In this document: positions 63,662 through 64,000 of the stretch, piece after piece | Layout: each line of letters begins with the position of its first letter | How positions within the stretch are numbered: the first letter of the stretch is position 1 | Origin: Leguminivora glycinivorella | Taxonomy: Eukaryota > Arthropoda > Insecta > Lepidoptera > Tortricidae | Length of the DNA stretch: 64,000 bases | Assembly (NCBI RefSeq): GCF_023078275.1 | Contig: NC_062982.1 | Span: 6,274,501-6,338,500 of the forward strand | Reading direction: 5' to 3' | Program-made: the position numbers and the translations under genes | The notes under the pieces: generated by a model | Database searches by the model: none | Told to the model about the DNA's origin: nothing | Seen by the model: the letters and a program-made list of their open reading frames with translations, nothing else

Positions 63662-63822
63662 TTACATACATACAATCACGCCTGTATCCCATAAAGGGGT
63701 AGGCAGATCACATGAAACTACTAAAGTCTCAGTGCCACTCTTGGCAATTAAGTGACAGGTTGCCAGCCTCTCGCCTAGGCCACAATTCAACCTAAATCGA
63801 CTTCTACGACACTCACGGGAAT
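63662..63822 (-). mobile_element. Element U, 5'-truncated minus copy
   Basis: ACATACATACAATCACGCCT, GTATCCCATAAAGGGGTAGG, CAGGTTGCCAGCCTCTCGCC and CTACGACACTCACGGG. It has internal deletions compared with 25816-26070. No clear target duplication is visible. Confidence 0.75.
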
Positions 63823-64000
63823 AAAATAAATTAAATTATTTTCCTAAAAACCGTACGATAACAATCGCACGACTTTTCTAATTCTAAAAAAGTCTAAAAA
63901 AACGGAGTAAGTATAAGTAGTACCTTAAGTAATGATTTAGGGCCGCTGTTCTCTACTCCATACCACTCCACCTACTGAATGTCATTTTCCGTTGAATTTT
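63823..64000. other. No recognised feature
   Basis: Right edge of the window, unclassified. Confidence 0.4.

Overview
The window looks like moth or butterfly (Lepidoptera) nuclear DNA. It is AT-rich, has no operons or dense coding, and is packed with short interspersed repeats typical of lepidopteran genomes: tRNA-derived SINEs, repeats carrying (GTCC)n or (GACA)n microsatellites, miniature inverted-repeat elements (MITEs), and CR1/Jockey- and RTE-like LINEs. No complete host gene, functional tRNA, rRNA or CRISPR array was found. The stretch is probably intergenic or inside a very long intron. One possible host exon (40850-41095) is the best non-transposon coding candidate.

Layout. 1-5,050: repeat copies, then a local tandem triplication split by a 545-bp element (family Q). 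5,646-6,612: a three-layer nest in which a MITE holds a SINE and a Q copy. 6,940-16,150: mostly unclassified sequence with a Q copy, tRNA-like heads and a SINE. 16,153-17,012: a decayed LINE pierced by a SINE. 17,500-26,700: families Q, Z, W, G, U and V, a 41-bp perfect palindrome, and two adjacent minisatellites (21,519-22,566) that keep one 427-codon frame open. 27,450-30,900: family F elements, a pentanucleotide array and a SINE. 31,266-34,130: a SINE, a CR1-like LINE and a second LINE tail nested inside it. 34,600-40,280: more repeats, a GATAGC/GGATAC array and two SINEs with target-site duplications. 41,385-42,882: a tandem block carrying a Q copy. About 44,300-49,360: the main element, a near-complete LINE with a PHD-finger/coiled-coil ORF1 and an endonuclease/reverse-transcriptase ORF2, both without an AUG in the expected place. 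49,750-64,000: SINEs, MITEs with long terminal inverted repeats, a 121-bp minisatellite, and two RTE-like LINE remnants.

How the parts relate. Only the 44-49 kb LINE keeps long intact frames; everything else is non-autonomous or broken. The SINEs and element U carry 12-19 bp duplications and 5' truncations, as expected for copying by LINE machinery. U ends in the same CTGCCTACCCC...(TGTA)n tail as an RTE-like LINE remnant at 61.5-61.8 kb, which suggests a LINE/SINE partnership. Paired copies inside the window give natural empty sites for U, F and Q, so several insertions can be ordered in time from this sequence alone. Family letters (A, B, F, G, K, Q, R, T, U, V, W, X, Y, Z) are local labels for this window. 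I saw no convincing new biological system; the most unusual items are the frame-preserving minisatellites, the nests and the perfect palindromes.
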